NCBI GenBank assembly: GCA_945939115.1
Contig: CAMEVC010000001.1
Coordinates: forward strand, 172,569-236,568
Origin: an uncultured Eubacterium sp.
GTDB lineage: Bacteria; Bacillota; Clostridia; Lachnospirales; Lachnospiraceae
DNA length: 64,000 bases
Direction of reading: 5' to 3'
In this document: positions 35,930 to 44,911 of the stretch, one piece after another
Numbering within the stretch: the first letter of the stretch is position 1
How the letters are laid out: each line of letters opens with the position of its first letter
Position numbers and translations under genes: made by a program
The notes under the pieces: model-generated
The model's database searches: none
What the model saw: only the letters and a program-made list of their open reading frames with translations
What the model was told of the DNA's origin: nothing

Positions 35930-36772
35930 ATGGAAGATGAATTTGCAATGGTGCTGTCGGGCGGTGGTGCAAAAGGTGCTTATCAGGTTGGTGCCTTCAG
36001 AGCTTTAAGAGAATATCCTGTAAGGATAAAATGTGTCTCAGGCTCGAGTGTTGGCGGTATTAATGCTTATGCATTCGCGGCGCTTACACAGGAGGAAATT
36101 GAGAGACTGTGGAAAGATTTCGGTCTGGAGGATTTTATAAGGCTCGATGACGACTGGTCTGATGGCCTTTCGGACAGAAAGGCACTGGAAGAAACACTTG
36201 ATAAGATTGTTACGCAAGACAGGCTCGAGAAGTGCATTCCTGTTTATAATACGATATGCAGTAATTCCATGACAGCAGATTACAGGAAACTCAATGATAT
36301 GAGTAAGGAAAATGCGGTTAAGACAATTCTTGCCACAAGCGCACTTCCTTTTATTTATTCCAGCGTTAATATTGGAGGAGTTAATTATCAGGACGGAGGT
36401 CTTGCGGATAATCTTCCTGTAATGCCTGTGTATGAGTCCGGATACCGTAATCTGATTGTAATTGGATTGTCAGAAAATCTGAGAATTGACAGGTACAAGT
36501 TTCCTGTGGATAATCTCATAGAGATATTTCCAAGTAAGAATCTGGGAGAACTCTTTGACGGTACACTTAATTTTGACGAAGAATATATTTCCTTTGCAAT
36601 GAAACTGGGGTATATGGATGCCAGAAGAAGCCTTAATAACTACTATGGCATTGAAAATGGGTGTCATACAGTACAGTTTGATTATGAGCAGATAATGAGG
36701 GAGTTAAGAACAGAGAAACTCCAGAAAAGCATTGACGGCAATATGGATAAACTGATGAAATATTTTGATTAG
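35930..36772 (+). CDS. Patatin-like phospholipase
   Basis: This 280-residue patatin-family lipid hydrolase has the oxyanion motif SGGGAKGAYQVGA, the nucleophile serine in SGSSVGGINAYAF (GxSxG), and the Asp of the catalytic dyad in YQDGGLADNLPV. It has no signal peptide. Family members cleave acyl esters of phospholipids or related lipids. The ATG at 35930 is chosen because AAGGAGG is five bases ahead. It lies between two HAD phosphatase genes on the same strand. Confidence 0.88.
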   Translation: MEDEFAMVLSGGGAKGAYQVGAFRALREYPVRIKCVSGSSVGGINAYAFAALTQEEIERLWKDFGLEDFIRLDDDWSDGLSDRKALEETLDKIVTQDRLEKCIPVYNTICSNSMTADYRKLNDMSKENAVKTILATSALPFIYSSVNIGGVNYQDGGLADNLPVMPVYESGYRNLIVIGLSENLRIDRYKFPVDNLIEIFPSKNLGELFDGTLNFDEEYISFAMKLGYMDARRSLNNYYGIENGCHTVQFDYEQIMRELRTEKLQKSIDGNMDKLMKYFD

Positions 36773-36790
36773 ACGACAATGGAGAATATT

Positions 36791-37477
36791 ATGACTAAGA
36801 GATACATTTTGTTTGACCTTGATGGGACAATAACAGACTCAAGTGAGGGAATTACAAAGAGTGTTCAGTATGCTCTCAATAAGTTGGGAATAACTGAAAA
36901 AGACCAGTCCGTTTTAAGAAAATATATTGGGCCACCTCTTGATGAGAGTTTTCAGAGATTTCATGGACTTGATAAAGAGACTGCTCTTGTGGCAGTGGGG
37001 TACTACCGTGAGAGATATACAGACACAGGGTTGTATGAGAACAGGCTGTTTGACGGCGTGGATAAGATGCTTAAGGAATTAAAGGAGGATGGTTATATTG
37101 TAGCTCTTGCAACATGTAAGCCGGAGATATATGTTCCAAGAATTCTTAAATATTTCGATGTGGCAGAATACTTTGATGTTGCTGTTGGAAGTGAGCTTGA
37201 GGGCGGATTAAGACGCCGTAAGAATCAGGTTATTGATGAAGTGTTTACGAGACTTCTGGATAAGGGATTACTCGAAGATGAAGAATTGGAAAAAACGAAG
37301 CGTAAAGCTATTATGATTGGGGACAGAAAAGACGATATATTAGGTGCTAAAGCTTCCAGAATAGAATCCATGGGAGTAAGATATGGATTTGCAGAAGAGG
37401 AGGAGCTTGAAATTGCAGGAGCAGATTATATTGTTGAGAAGGTTGAGGATATCAGGCAGAAGCTTAATTCAATATAA
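36791..37477 (+). CDS. HAD hydrolase (phosphoglycolate phosphatase-like)
   Basis: The 228-residue protein has motif I YILFDLDGTITDSSEGI, motif II VALATCKPEIYV, and motif III/IV IMIGDRKDDILGAKASRIESMGVRYGFA (landmark). The 4-helix cap and SVQYALNKLGI match Gph/PpaX-type phosphatases. GGAGA lies five to six bases before ATG 36791; an ATG at 36779 would add four residues. It ends 43 bases before mscL. Confidence 0.85.
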   Translation: MTKRYILFDLDGTITDSSEGITKSVQYALNKLGITEKDQSVLRKYIGPPLDESFQRFHGLDKETALVAVGYYRERYTDTGLYENRLFDGVDKMLKELKEDGYIVALATCKPEIYVPRILKYFDVAEYFDVAVGSELEGGLRRRKNQVIDEVFTRLLDKGLLEDEELEKTKRKAIMIGDRKDDILGAKASRIESMGVRYGFAEEEELEIAGADYIVEKVEDIRQKLNSI

Positions 37478-37520
37478 TATGTGCCAAAGATAATTATTTA
37501 ATATACGGGAGGAAACTAAT

Positions 37521-37961
37521 ATGCTTAAGAAATTTATCCATGAGTTCAAGGAGTTTGCATTAAAGGGAAATGTTATGGATCTGGCAGTCGGTGTTATTAT
37601 CGGTGCTGCATTCCAGAGCATTGTAACCGCACTTACAAGCAGTTTTATTAATCCGCTTATCGCAGTCTGCACAGGTGGAGCCAATGGTGAGGGTGTAACA
37701 GTTGGTGGTACTTTTGTTGTAAGAGGCGTTACATTTGATTACGGCGCATTTATCACAGCAGTAATTAACTTCCTTATCATGGCATTTGTCCTGTTCCTTA
37801 TGGTTAAGGCAATGAACAAAATGATGTCATTAGGAAAGAAGAAAGAAGAGCCGAAGGCTCCTACAACTAAGGAATGTCCATATTGTTTCAGCAAGATATC
37901 AGTTAAGGCTACAAGATGTCCATGTTGTACAACAGTTCTTACCGAGGCAGAAAAGGAATAA
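37521..37961 (+). CDS. mscL: Large-conductance mechanosensitive channel with C-terminal zinc ribbon
   Basis: MscL releases solutes upon hypo-osmotic shock. The N-terminal helix FKEFALKGNVMDLAVGVIIGAAF and TM1 match MscL, followed by a periplasmic loop and TM2 (AVINFLIMAFVLFLMVKAMN). The C-terminal 28 residues carry ECPYCFSKISVKATRCPCC, a CPxC-type pair that looks like a zinc ribbon, absent from E. coli MscL but recalled in other Clostridia. The total is 146 residues. GGGAGG precedes the start. A terminator follows. Confidence 0.96.
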   Translation: MLKKFIHEFKEFALKGNVMDLAVGVIIGAAFQSIVTALTSSFINPLIAVCTGGANGEGVTVGGTFVVRGVTFDYGAFITAVINFLIMAFVLFLMVKAMNKMMSLGKKKEEPKAPTTKECPYCFSKISVKATRCPCCTTVLTEAEKE

Positions 37962-37977
37962 TTATATAAGTAAAACA

Positions 37978-38022
37978 AAGCCCCTGTATGCAGGTCTCCC
38001 AACTGCATACAGAGGCTTGTTT
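37978..38022 (+). terminator. Intrinsic terminator after mscL
   Basis: AAGCCCCTGTATGCAG (37978-37993) pairs with CTGCATACAGAGGCTT (38003-38018), with one interruption. TGTTTG follows. Confidence 0.8.
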
Positions 38023-38234
38023 GATGTTTTTCATAAATATATAAACCTGTGTTCACGACCATAATTCACAGGTGTGTAACATAAGTACATAAAATATAGT
38101 ACTCAATTACTATAAATTGGACATCCCTATTTTGGTGGGTATTTTTATAAAAAATGGCAATAATAATTTATCGAAATATTTTATCAAATGTGGTAGAATA
38201 ATTTTATATAAAATTTATACTTATGGAGGTTGAA

Positions 38235-39587
38235 ATGGACAAATTGTTCAAACTTAAACAGAACAACACCAGTGTAAGAACTGAGGTTGTTGCCGGAATT
38301 ACCACATTCATGACAATGGCGTACATTCTGGCAGTTAATCCATCTATTTTGTCAGCATCAGGGATGGATTCTAATGCAATCCTTATGGCGACAGCTATTG
38401 CTTCAGCTATAGGATGTTTTGCAATGGCATTCCTTGCCAACTATCCGTTTGCACTTGCTCCGGGTCTTGGACTTAATGCGTATTTTGCATATACTGTATG
38501 CGGAGCAATGGGATATAGCTGGAAGGTAGCGCTTTTTGCAGTATTTGTTGAGGGTCTTGTATTCATAGTACTTTCACTCACTAATGTAAGAGAGGCTATA
38601 TTTAATGCGATTCCAACAACATTAAAGAAGGGCGTTTCTGTGGGAATAGGTCTCTTCATTGCATTTATCGGTCTTCAGGGAGCCAAGCTTGTTGTTGATT
38701 CAGCAACACTTGTAACTGTGGTTGATTTTACAGAAGATTTTAACAGAACAGGTATTTCAGCATTACTTGCAGTTATAGGTACATTTATAATTGCAATTCT
38801 GTATGTCAAGAAAGTTAAAGGCTCAATACTGATTGGCATAATTGCAACATGGGTTCTCGGCATTATCTGCCAGCTCACAGGAATATATAAAGTGGATGTA
38901 GATGCAGGATTTTATTCACTTATTCCGTCATGGTCTTCATTTGATGTTACAGCACTTGGAAAAACTTTCGGACAGTGCTTTAATATAGGCGGACTTAATA
39001 TTAAACCAATTGATTTCATTGTAATTATGCTCTCATTCCTTTTTGTTGATATGTTTGATACTCTTGGAACACTTATCGGTGTAGCTAATAAAGCGAAAAT
39101 GCTTGATGAGAACGGAAGACTTCCAAGAGTTAAGCAGGCACTTTTAGCTGACGCTATTGCTACTTCTGCGGGAGCTGTACTTGGTACATCTACAACTACA
39201 ACTTATGTGGAGAGCTCATCAGGTGTAGCTGAGGGAGGTAGAACAGGACTTTCTTCAGTTGTAACGGGTCTTCTTTTCCTTGTTGCAATTGTATTTGCTC
39301 CTGTGTTTACAACAATTCCGGGATTTGCAACAGCTCCGGCACTTATATTTGTTGGTTTCCTCATGATTAGTGCTGTTGTAGAGATTGATTTCAATGACTT
39401 CACAGAGAGTATCCCTGCATATCTGTGCCTTATCTGTATGCCGCTTATGTACAGCATTTCAGAGGGTATAGCTGTAGGAGTAATCTCATATGTTGTTATT
39501 AATCTTGTATGTGGAAAGCATAAGAAGATAACGCCGCTTATGTATATTCTGGCAGTGCTTTTCGTTTTGAAGTACATTTTCCTTTAA
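38235..39587 (+). CDS. NCS2 family purine permease (hypoxanthine/guanine type)
   Basis: The roughly 450-residue permease has 12-14 hydrophobic segments. AzgA/PbuG-type signatures are visible: EVVAGITTFMTMAYILAVNP, ALAPGLGLNAYFAYTVC, FVDMFDTLGTLIGVANKA, and ESSSGVAEGGRTGLSSVV. Such proteins import hypoxanthine, guanine or adenine with protons. GGAGGT lies four bases ahead of ATG 38235. A hairpin at 38045-38073 (ACCTGTG/CACAGGT) lies upstream, but the purine riboswitch core sequence was not found. Confidence 0.92.
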   Translation: MDKLFKLKQNNTSVRTEVVAGITTFMTMAYILAVNPSILSASGMDSNAILMATAIASAIGCFAMAFLANYPFALAPGLGLNAYFAYTVCGAMGYSWKVALFAVFVEGLVFIVLSLTNVREAIFNAIPTTLKKGVSVGIGLFIAFIGLQGAKLVVDSATLVTVVDFTEDFNRTGISALLAVIGTFIIAILYVKKVKGSILIGIIATWVLGIICQLTGIYKVDVDAGFYSLIPSWSSFDVTALGKTFGQCFNIGGLNIKPIDFIVIMLSFLFVDMFDTLGTLIGVANKAKMLDENGRLPRVKQALLADAIATSAGAVLGTSTTTTYVESSSGVAEGGRTGLSSVVTGLLFLVAIVFAPVFTTIPGFATAPALIFVGFLMISAVVEIDFNDFTESIPAYLCLICMPLMYSISEGIAVGVISYVVINLVCGKHKKITPLMYILAVLFVLKYIFL

Positions 39588-39624
39588 AATGTAGTGCAAA
39601 TGAATCATAATAATGGTAGAATAA

Positions 39625-39661
39625 ATGGAGTTGTCACGGTTTGTGGCAGCTCCATATTTTT
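39625..39661 (+). terminator. Intrinsic terminator after the NCS2 permease
   Basis: ATGGAGTTGTCAC (39625-39637) pairs with GTGGCAGCTCCAT (39643-39655) through a near-perfect stem, followed by ATTTTTT. Confidence 0.88.
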
Positions 39662-39723
39662 TATGCAGAAAGTCCGGTATAATATCCGGTTGATGAAATT
39701 AATATATATTTAGGGGATATAAT

Positions 39724-41502
39724 ATGAAATATACTAACACAGCAGGAATTCTTAAGGACAGGCTACAGACATCACGGATTGTTGCAGATGGAGCATTTGG
39801 AACTTATTATGCTAAAATATATGATACTAATACGGTACCGGAGACCGCCAACACAGATGCCAGCGACAGGGTTGAAAGAATACACAGAGAGTATATTGAG
39901 GCTGGAGCAGACATAATAAGAACCAATACATTTGCAAGCAATACAGTGAGCCTTTCTAAGGATTTTGAAATAGTTAAGGACAATATAAGAGCGGCTGTCA
40001 ATATAGCAAGAAGAGCAGTCAGTGGGACGAATGCCCTTATTGCGGCAGATATAGGGCCTATTCCTGCACAGAGTATGTTTGAAAGAGACAGGGTAATTGC
40101 AGAATATGTAGATATATGCAAGGTGTTTCGTGAACTTGGGGTGGACATATTCGTATTCGAGACATTTTCTAATCTCGACGAAATTGAGCAGGCTATCGAG
40201 ACGGTTGGAAAGAACTGTTTTGTAATAACACAGTTTGCCATCAATCAGTTTGGCTACAGTAATGCCGGGCTGAGCGCGAGAAAGCTTGTTTGTGAAGCCG
40301 GAAGAAATCCCTATATAGATGCCTGTGGATTTAACTGTGGTGTCGGACCGGGGCATATGAAGAGGCTTGTGCAGGATTTAATATATAGAAATGACAAATA
40401 TTTTACTGTTCTTCCTAATGCCGGATATCCTCAGGTTGTAAGCGGAAGAATGGTGTATGAGGACAATAATGCGGCATATTTTGCTGAAATAATGAGCGAT
40501 ATGGCGGATGATGGCGCAGATATTCTTGGCGGATGCTGTGGAACTACACCGGAGTATATCAGAAAGATGGCTGCAAAAGTGAAGGAAAAACCTCACAGGG
40601 ACAGACTTGTAAATGTGTCTGAAGCGGAGCTTTCCAAATCGATTGTTGATGCTGCATTTTATAGTGGTAAGGAGGGAAAGAAGCTTATTGCTGTTGAACT
40701 TGCCCCTCCTGCGGACACAGATGACGATAAGCTTATGGATGCGGCATTTCTGCTCAAGAACAGTGGAGTTGATGTCCTTACTTTCCCGGATTCACCTTCA
40801 GGAAGAACAAGGGCGGATTCAATTCTTATGGCAGAGAAAGTTTCAAGAGAGACGGGAATGTGCGTTATGCCGCATATATGCTGCAGGGATAAGAATGCAA
40901 TAGCCATGAGGTCGCAACTTCTGGGAGCCCATATTAATAATATCGATAATTATCTTGTTATTACAGGTGACCCGATACCTTCAATGGTGCGTTCTTCGGT
41001 AAAGAGTGTATTTAACTTTGATTCAGTTGGACTTATGAATATAATAAGTGATATGAACCAGGATCAGTTTGCAAACCGTCCGGCAGTTTACGGAGGAGCT
41101 ATTAATCAGGGAAGAGCCAACTTCAATGTGGAGCTTTCACGGGTTAAGAAAAAAATGGCGGCTGGAGCTACATTTTTTATGACACAGCCAGTATTCTCAG
41201 ATGAAGATATAAGAAGATTAAGACAGATAAAGGAAGAGACGGGGGCAAGAATTCTGTGTGGAATAATGCCGCTTGTCAGCATCCGCAATGCCCGCTTTAT
41301 GAAGAATGAGATGACCGGAATTAATGTTACCGATGAGATACTTGCAAGATACCGGGATGACATGACGAAGGAGGAGGGTGAACAGACTGGGATTGAGATT
41401 GCAAGACAGATAATAGAAAAGACCAGTGATTTCGTGGATGGATATTATTTCTCATTCCCATTCAACAGAGTACATATGCTTGCCAAGATACTGATGAAAT
41501 GA
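39724..41502 (+). CDS. Bifunctional homocysteine S-methyltransferase / methylenetetrahydrofolate reductase
   Basis: The 592-residue fusion resembles YitJ. Residues 1-300 form a homocysteine methyltransferase barrel with zinc cysteines in DACGFNCGVGP and LGGCCGTTPEY. Residues about 315-592 form the MTHFR flavin domain (KKLIAVELAPP, GMCVMPHICCRDKN, NIDNYLVITGDPIP, FFMTQPVFSDE, GIMPLVSIRNARFM). It would reduce 5,10-methylene-THF and use the methyl group for methionine synthesis. There is no S-box visible upstream. A promoter-like TATAAT lies at 39678-39683. Confidence 0.93.
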   Translation: MKYTNTAGILKDRLQTSRIVADGAFGTYYAKIYDTNTVPETANTDASDRVERIHREYIEAGADIIRTNTFASNTVSLSKDFEIVKDNIRAAVNIARRAVSGTNALIAADIGPIPAQSMFERDRVIAEYVDICKVFRELGVDIFVFETFSNLDEIEQAIETVGKNCFVITQFAINQFGYSNAGLSARKLVCEAGRNPYIDACGFNCGVGPGHMKRLVQDLIYRNDKYFTVLPNAGYPQVVSGRMVYEDNNAAYFAEIMSDMADDGADILGGCCGTTPEYIRKMAAKVKEKPHRDRLVNVSEAELSKSIVDAAFYSGKEGKKLIAVELAPPADTDDDKLMDAAFLLKNSGVDVLTFPDSPSGRTRADSILMAEKVSRETGMCVMPHICCRDKNAIAMRSQLLGAHINNIDNYLVITGDPIPSMVRSSVKSVFNFDSVGLMNIISDMNQDQFANRPAVYGGAINQGRANFNVELSRVKKKMAAGATFFMTQPVFSDEDIRRLRQIKEETGARILCGIMPLVSIRNARFMKNEMTGINVTDEILARYRDDMTKEEGEQTGIEIARQIIEKTSDFVDGYYFSFPFNRVHMLAKILMK

Positions 41503-41534
41503 TTATTCTTAAGAGGCATGTTAGTAAACATCAC

Positions 41535-41564
41535 TTGACGGATAGAGAATTATTCTGCTATAAT
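41535..41564 (+). promoter_or_regulatory. Promoter of the 55-residue protein gene
   Basis: TTGACG at 41535-41540 and TATAAT at 41559-41564 have an 18-base spacer, 55 bases before the start codon. Confidence 0.65.
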
Positions 41565-41619
41565 ATTACAAAAATTCGATTCGGAATAATTTAATAATAT
41601 GTGTTATGTGAGGTGTGGT

Positions 41620-41787
41620 ATGGACGAAGCTCAGGTCAAACATTTTATTATGATGGAACGCAGAAAGGGAACCAGTATGGAGGAGCTTGTATTTATTCTC
41701 CATGATAACGGGATACCTGACTATGAAATTTCTAACTATCTGGAATTATCTATTAAGCATGTGGAAGAAGTACTGAGTGATTATTAA
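41620..41787 (+). CDS. Small helical protein of unknown function (55 residues)
   Basis: The protein begins MDEAQVKHFIMMERRKGTSM, continues EELVFILHDNGIPDYEISNY, and ends in LELSIKHVEEVLSDY. The pattern of short helices with a DYEISNYLELSIKHVEEV turn recalls a degenerate helix-turn-helix. The start at 41620 has GTGAGGTG upstream; ATG 41599 would add seven residues. It has a good promoter and terminator of its own, so it is likely a real monocistronic gene. I do not recognise a family. Confidence 0.6.
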   Translation: MDEAQVKHFIMMERRKGTSMEELVFILHDNGIPDYEISNYLELSIKHVEEVLSDY

Positions 41788-41793
41788 TCAGAC

Positions 41794-41831
41794 AAGGGTG
41801 TTGGTCAGGCTGGCCGGCACCCCTTATTTTC
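41794..41831 (+). terminator. Intrinsic terminator after the 55-residue protein gene
   Basis: AAGGGTGTTGGTC (41794-41806) folds onto GGCCGGCACCCCTT (41812-41825), followed by ATTTT. Confidence 0.75.
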
Positions 41832-41854
41832 GCATCAAAATGTTAACAATTGTG

Positions 41855-41883
41855 TTGATTCAATGGGAATCAGGGCTTATAAT
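41855..41883 (+). promoter_or_regulatory. Promoter upstream of the membrane protein/murI group
   Basis: TTGATT at 41855-41860 and TATAAT at 41878-41883 are separated by 17 bases. Confidence 0.6.
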
Positions 41884-41921
41884 TGTTTCTAAACGCAGAC
41901 AGAAAGACAGAGGCGATGATT

Positions 41922-42320
41922 ATGGAGATTTTTGAGTTACCAATTACCATAGAGGAATCAGATAATTATAGAAAGTTTACGAACAGGCTGAAAGTCCTTG
42001 GTGCAGTGGATTGGGTTAAGGCATACATATGGGCAGTAGTGTATATTGTAATATTCTTTGCAATCGGCTTTATGCTTGCCGGTAAGTATGTGATTAGTAT
42101 TGTACATTATGTTCCGGTATGTGTATGGGGACTCGGGTTTATATTGGTATGGATTGTTTCTGCAATAAGAAGATCAGGTAATAAACAGCTTAAGGCTTTG
42201 ATGCAGAAGTATATTTTTGCAGAATTTGCAGAAAAGATTTTTTCAGGAGAGATGAGACTCAGCAGAATTAAGATTGTTAAGAATAAGATGATTGTTTACT
42301 GTAAAGTCTATAATGATTAG
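41922..42320 (+). CDS. Two-helix membrane protein of unknown function
   Basis: The 132-residue protein starts MEIFELPITIEESDNYRKFTN. Two transmembrane helices follow, near residues 35-55 (AYIWAVVYIVIFFAIGFML) and 65-83 (VPVCVWGLGFILVWIVSAI). The C-terminal tail is basic and cytoplasmic (RRSGNKQLKALMQ to KIVKNKMIVYCKVYND). The start at 41922 has GAGG eight bases upstream; an in-frame ATG two codons earlier is also possible. It ends 25 bases before murI and is probably co-transcribed. No family was recognised. Confidence 0.65.
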   Translation: MEIFELPITIEESDNYRKFTNRLKVLGAVDWVKAYIWAVVYIVIFFAIGFMLAGKYVISIVHYVPVCVWGLGFILVWIVSAIRRSGNKQLKALMQKYIFAEFAEKIFSGEMRLSRIKIVKNKMIVYCKVYND

Positions 42321-42345
42321 ATTATATGCTTTCTGGGAGGAATGT

Positions 42346-43137
42346 ATGAAGATTGGAATATTTGATTCCGGTATAGGTGGGTTGTCTGTGCTTCATCAGG
42401 CTATGCTGACACTGCCGGAGGCTGATTATATATTTTATGCCGATGTCGATCATGTTCCATATGGAGAGAAGACACGTGAGGAGGTCAGGGAATTTGTCGA
42501 CCATGCGGTTGGTTTTCTTGTGAATAAGGGATGTCAGGCAATAGTGCTTGCCTGCAACACGGCGACGAGTGTGGCTATATCATATCTTCGTGATAAATAT
42601 AAGCTGCCTATTATAGGGATTGAGCCGGCAGTCAAACCGGCAGTTGAACATAATCACAGGAAAAGAGTTATGGTGGTGGCAACTCCGGTCACAGCAGGAG
42701 GTGCCAAGTTAAAGAATCTTATTATGAGATTTGATGATGCCCATGTAGTAGATGTGGTGGCGCTTCCGGGACTTGTGAGATTTGCGCAGAATGACGAATT
42801 TGATTCACAGAATGTTATTAATTATCTTAATAATGAATTGGCAGGGTACAACCTGAATGATTATTCAGAGCTTGTTCTCGGATGTACACATTTTAACTAT
42901 TTTAAGGATTCCTTTGCAAAGATTTTTCCAGATGATTTAGAGATTATTGATGGCAATATGGGTGTATCTAATAATCTCAGGAATACAATTGTAAAAAACG
43001 GACTTTTTACAGATGCAGATAAGGGCAGAAAGGGGTCTGTGGAATATTATTATTCTGACAGGAAGGTTGAGAGTGGAGCTGAGATGGAACATGTAAGAAA
43101 GCTTCACGAAAGACTTGAGAGAATGAGAAAGATTTAA
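42346..43137 (+). CDS. murI: Glutamate racemase
   Basis: MurI supplies D-glutamate for peptidoglycan. The 263-residue protein begins KIGIFDSGIGGLSVL and carries YADVDHVPYGEKTREEV, the catalytic cysteines in VLACNTATSVA and VLGCTHFNYF, and VIGIEPAVKPA in slightly varied form. GGGAGG lies before ATG 42346; the frame is open upstream into the previous gene but that extension is not used. The next gene follows 15 bases later. Confidence 0.94.
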   Translation: MKIGIFDSGIGGLSVLHQAMLTLPEADYIFYADVDHVPYGEKTREEVREFVDHAVGFLVNKGCQAIVLACNTATSVAISYLRDKYKLPIIGIEPAVKPAVEHNHRKRVMVVATPVTAGGAKLKNLIMRFDDAHVVDVVALPGLVRFAQNDEFDSQNVINYLNNELAGYNLNDYSELVLGCTHFNYFKDSFAKIFPDDLEIIDGNMGVSNNLRNTIVKNGLFTDADKGRKGSVEYYYSDRKVESGAEMEHVRKLHERLERMRKI

Positions 43138-43152
43138 TGAGGCAGAATTAAT

Positions 43153-43635
43153 ATGGGAAAATCAGATGATAAGACTAATGTATGCCGTGTGTTAGACCAG
43201 AAAAAAGTGCCATATAAGACCCATGTCTGCCCTGATGCAGAAGGGTTAAGCGGCGTTGAGATTGTGGCTAAGTTAGGGCAGAATCCGGCACAGGCTTTTA
43301 AGACTCTGGTAACAGTGGGGAAGACCGGTAAGAATTATGTGTTTGTAGTGCCGGTGGATAAAGAACTTGATCTTAAGAAAGCTGCTAAAGCAGTTGGAGA
43401 GAAATCAATTGAAATGATTAAATCCAAAGAACTTCTCCCGCTTACAGGATATATTCACGGAGGATGTTCTCCTATAGGAATGAAGAAGTTTTTTACAACA
43501 ACTTTTCACAGTACTGCCGCAGATTATGACACAATCATGTTCAGCGCGGGGAAAATCGGGCATCAGGTGGAAGTAAATCTTAGGGATATAGAAAAGGTCA
43601 TCAGATTCCAGATAACAGACATTGTTGTTGATTAG
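43153..43635 (+). CDS. ybaK: Cys-tRNA(Pro)/Cys-tRNA(Cys) deacylase YbaK
   Basis: The 160-residue YbaK/EbsC-type editing protein clears mischarged Cys-tRNA(Pro). Features are KVPYKTHVCP, the catalytic-type lysine region AQAFKTLVTVGK, YVFVVPVDKELDLKKAAKAVG, and LTGYIHGGCSPIGMKK, matching the family's GGxSPxG motif. The length is typical. It is in tandem between murI and the FliB-like gene. Confidence 0.92.
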   Translation: MGKSDDKTNVCRVLDQKKVPYKTHVCPDAEGLSGVEIVAKLGQNPAQAFKTLVTVGKTGKNYVFVVPVDKELDLKKAAKAVGEKSIEMIKSKELLPLTGYIHGGCSPIGMKKFFTTTFHSTAADYDTIMFSAGKIGHQVEVNLRDIEKVIRFQITDIVVD

Positions 43636-43671
43636 TGAACTAATATTAGAAGCATAGAAATGAGGGGTTAC

Positions 43672-44859
43672 ATGAAACTCAGAGTTCCATTCTATTATGA
43701 CCAGTTTAAATGTATTACATCAGAGTGTAAGGATAACTGTTGTGTCGGTGGCTGGGAGATAGATATTGACGATGATACATATAATTATTACATGAATCTT
43801 GAGGGCGAGCTTGGAGAAACTATACGGGCTGCCATAACAGATAATGAAGAGGGCGGACATAGTTTCAAACTTGAAAACGGACACTGTACACTTCTTGATG
43901 ATGATGGATTGTGTAAGGTACACAGTACATTGGGAGCAGAGCATCTTTGCGTGGTATGCGACCAGTTCCCAAGATTCTCAGAATACTTTGGAGAGATTAA
44001 AGAAAGTGGAATCGGACTTGCCTGCGAGGAGGCAGAAAGAATTGTTTTCTCAGAAAATAAGCCATTTACTACAGTGTTGAAGCCGTGTGATGATGAGTAT
44101 GTAAAGGATGAAGAATATGACAGTTCGTTCGCAATAAGGATTTTTAAGGCGAGGGATAAGATGTTCAGTATTCTTGATATGCCGGATACATCAATTAATG
44201 AAAAACTTATTGTTATACTTAAGTTTGCTGATAAGATGCAGGAATATATCAATTCTGATGACAGTGACGGTCTGAAAGAGTATGTCAATACATTTGGACG
44301 AAGTGATGTGGAACGGATTCTTATGGATATGAATGATGCAGCAGACAGCGGAGATTTTGAGGAGTTTGATGTTGCAAAGAGCATAAGAAATATTATGTAT
44401 TCCTACGAGGACATGGAGGTGCTTGATGACCGGTGGGAAGAGATGTTATCAGAGGTTGTGAACATTTTTCATGATAATATGACCGGTGAAGAATATCAGG
44501 AGTGCATGGATGAATTCATGACTTGTATGATGAGCCGGGAATATGAGTATAAGAATTATGTGGAGTATCTTGTGTTCAGATATTTTGCCAAGTCTGTTTA
44601 TGATTATGATGTTGTGGGTAAGGCTAAAATGTTTATAACCAATTACGTGGTTCTAAGGCAAACGGATTTGCTTGTATGGTTTAAGAATCATAAGAAATTC
44701 TCATTTCAGGACAGATTAGATACAGTGCATATTTTTTCAAGACAGGTGGAATATTCAGAGGATAATATGGAGTCACTCTATGAGTCTTTCCTGTTTGATG
44801 ATGTATATACAGTGCAGAATCTTTGTGACATGTTATGGATTGACAGCATGCCATTATAG
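43672..44859 (+). CDS. FliB family (flagellin lysine-N-methylase-like) protein
   Basis: The 395-residue protein begins [24 protein letters not shown] cysteine-rich N-terminal part follows ([42 protein letters not shown]), characteristic of the FliB family and probably binding an Fe-S cluster or zinc. The C-terminal two thirds is helical and acidic. FliB methylates lysines of flagellin in Salmonella, but homologues occur in many Firmicutes with untested function. No flagellar gene lies nearby. GAGGGG precedes ATG 43672; an ATG at 43660 would add four residues. Confidence 0.82.
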   Translation: MKLRVPFYYDQFKCITSECKDNCCVGGWEIDIDDDTYNYYMNLEGELGETIRAAITDNEEGGHSFKLENGHCTLLDDDGLCKVHSTLGAEHLCVVCDQFPRFSEYFGEIKESGIGLACEEAERIVFSENKPFTTVLKPCDDEYVKDEEYDSSFAIRIFKARDKMFSILDMPDTSINEKLIVILKFADKMQEYINSDDSDGLKEYVNTFGRSDVERILMDMNDAADSGDFEEFDVAKSIRNIMYSYEDMEVLDDRWEEMLSEVVNIFHDNMTGEEYQECMDEFMTCMMSREYEYKNYVEYLVFRYFAKSVYDYDVVGKAKMFITNYVVLRQTDLLVWFKNHKKFSFQDRLDTVHIFSRQVEYSEDNMESLYESFLFDDVYTVQNLCDMLWIDSMPL

Positions 44860-44911
44860 GAATAAAATCAAGCTGGTTTTTTGTATGTATAATCAAGGAG
44901 GCATAATTTAT

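Noticed and set aside
38030..38222. Purine riboswitch upstream of the NCS2 permease
   Set aside because: A hairpin is present at 38045-38073, but the conserved purine-aptamer loops and junction bases are not seen.
39656..39723. SAM (S-box) or B12 riboswitch before the homocysteine methyltransferase/MTHFR gene
   Set aside because: Only about 60 bases separate the upstream terminator from the start, too short, and no aptamer consensus is visible.
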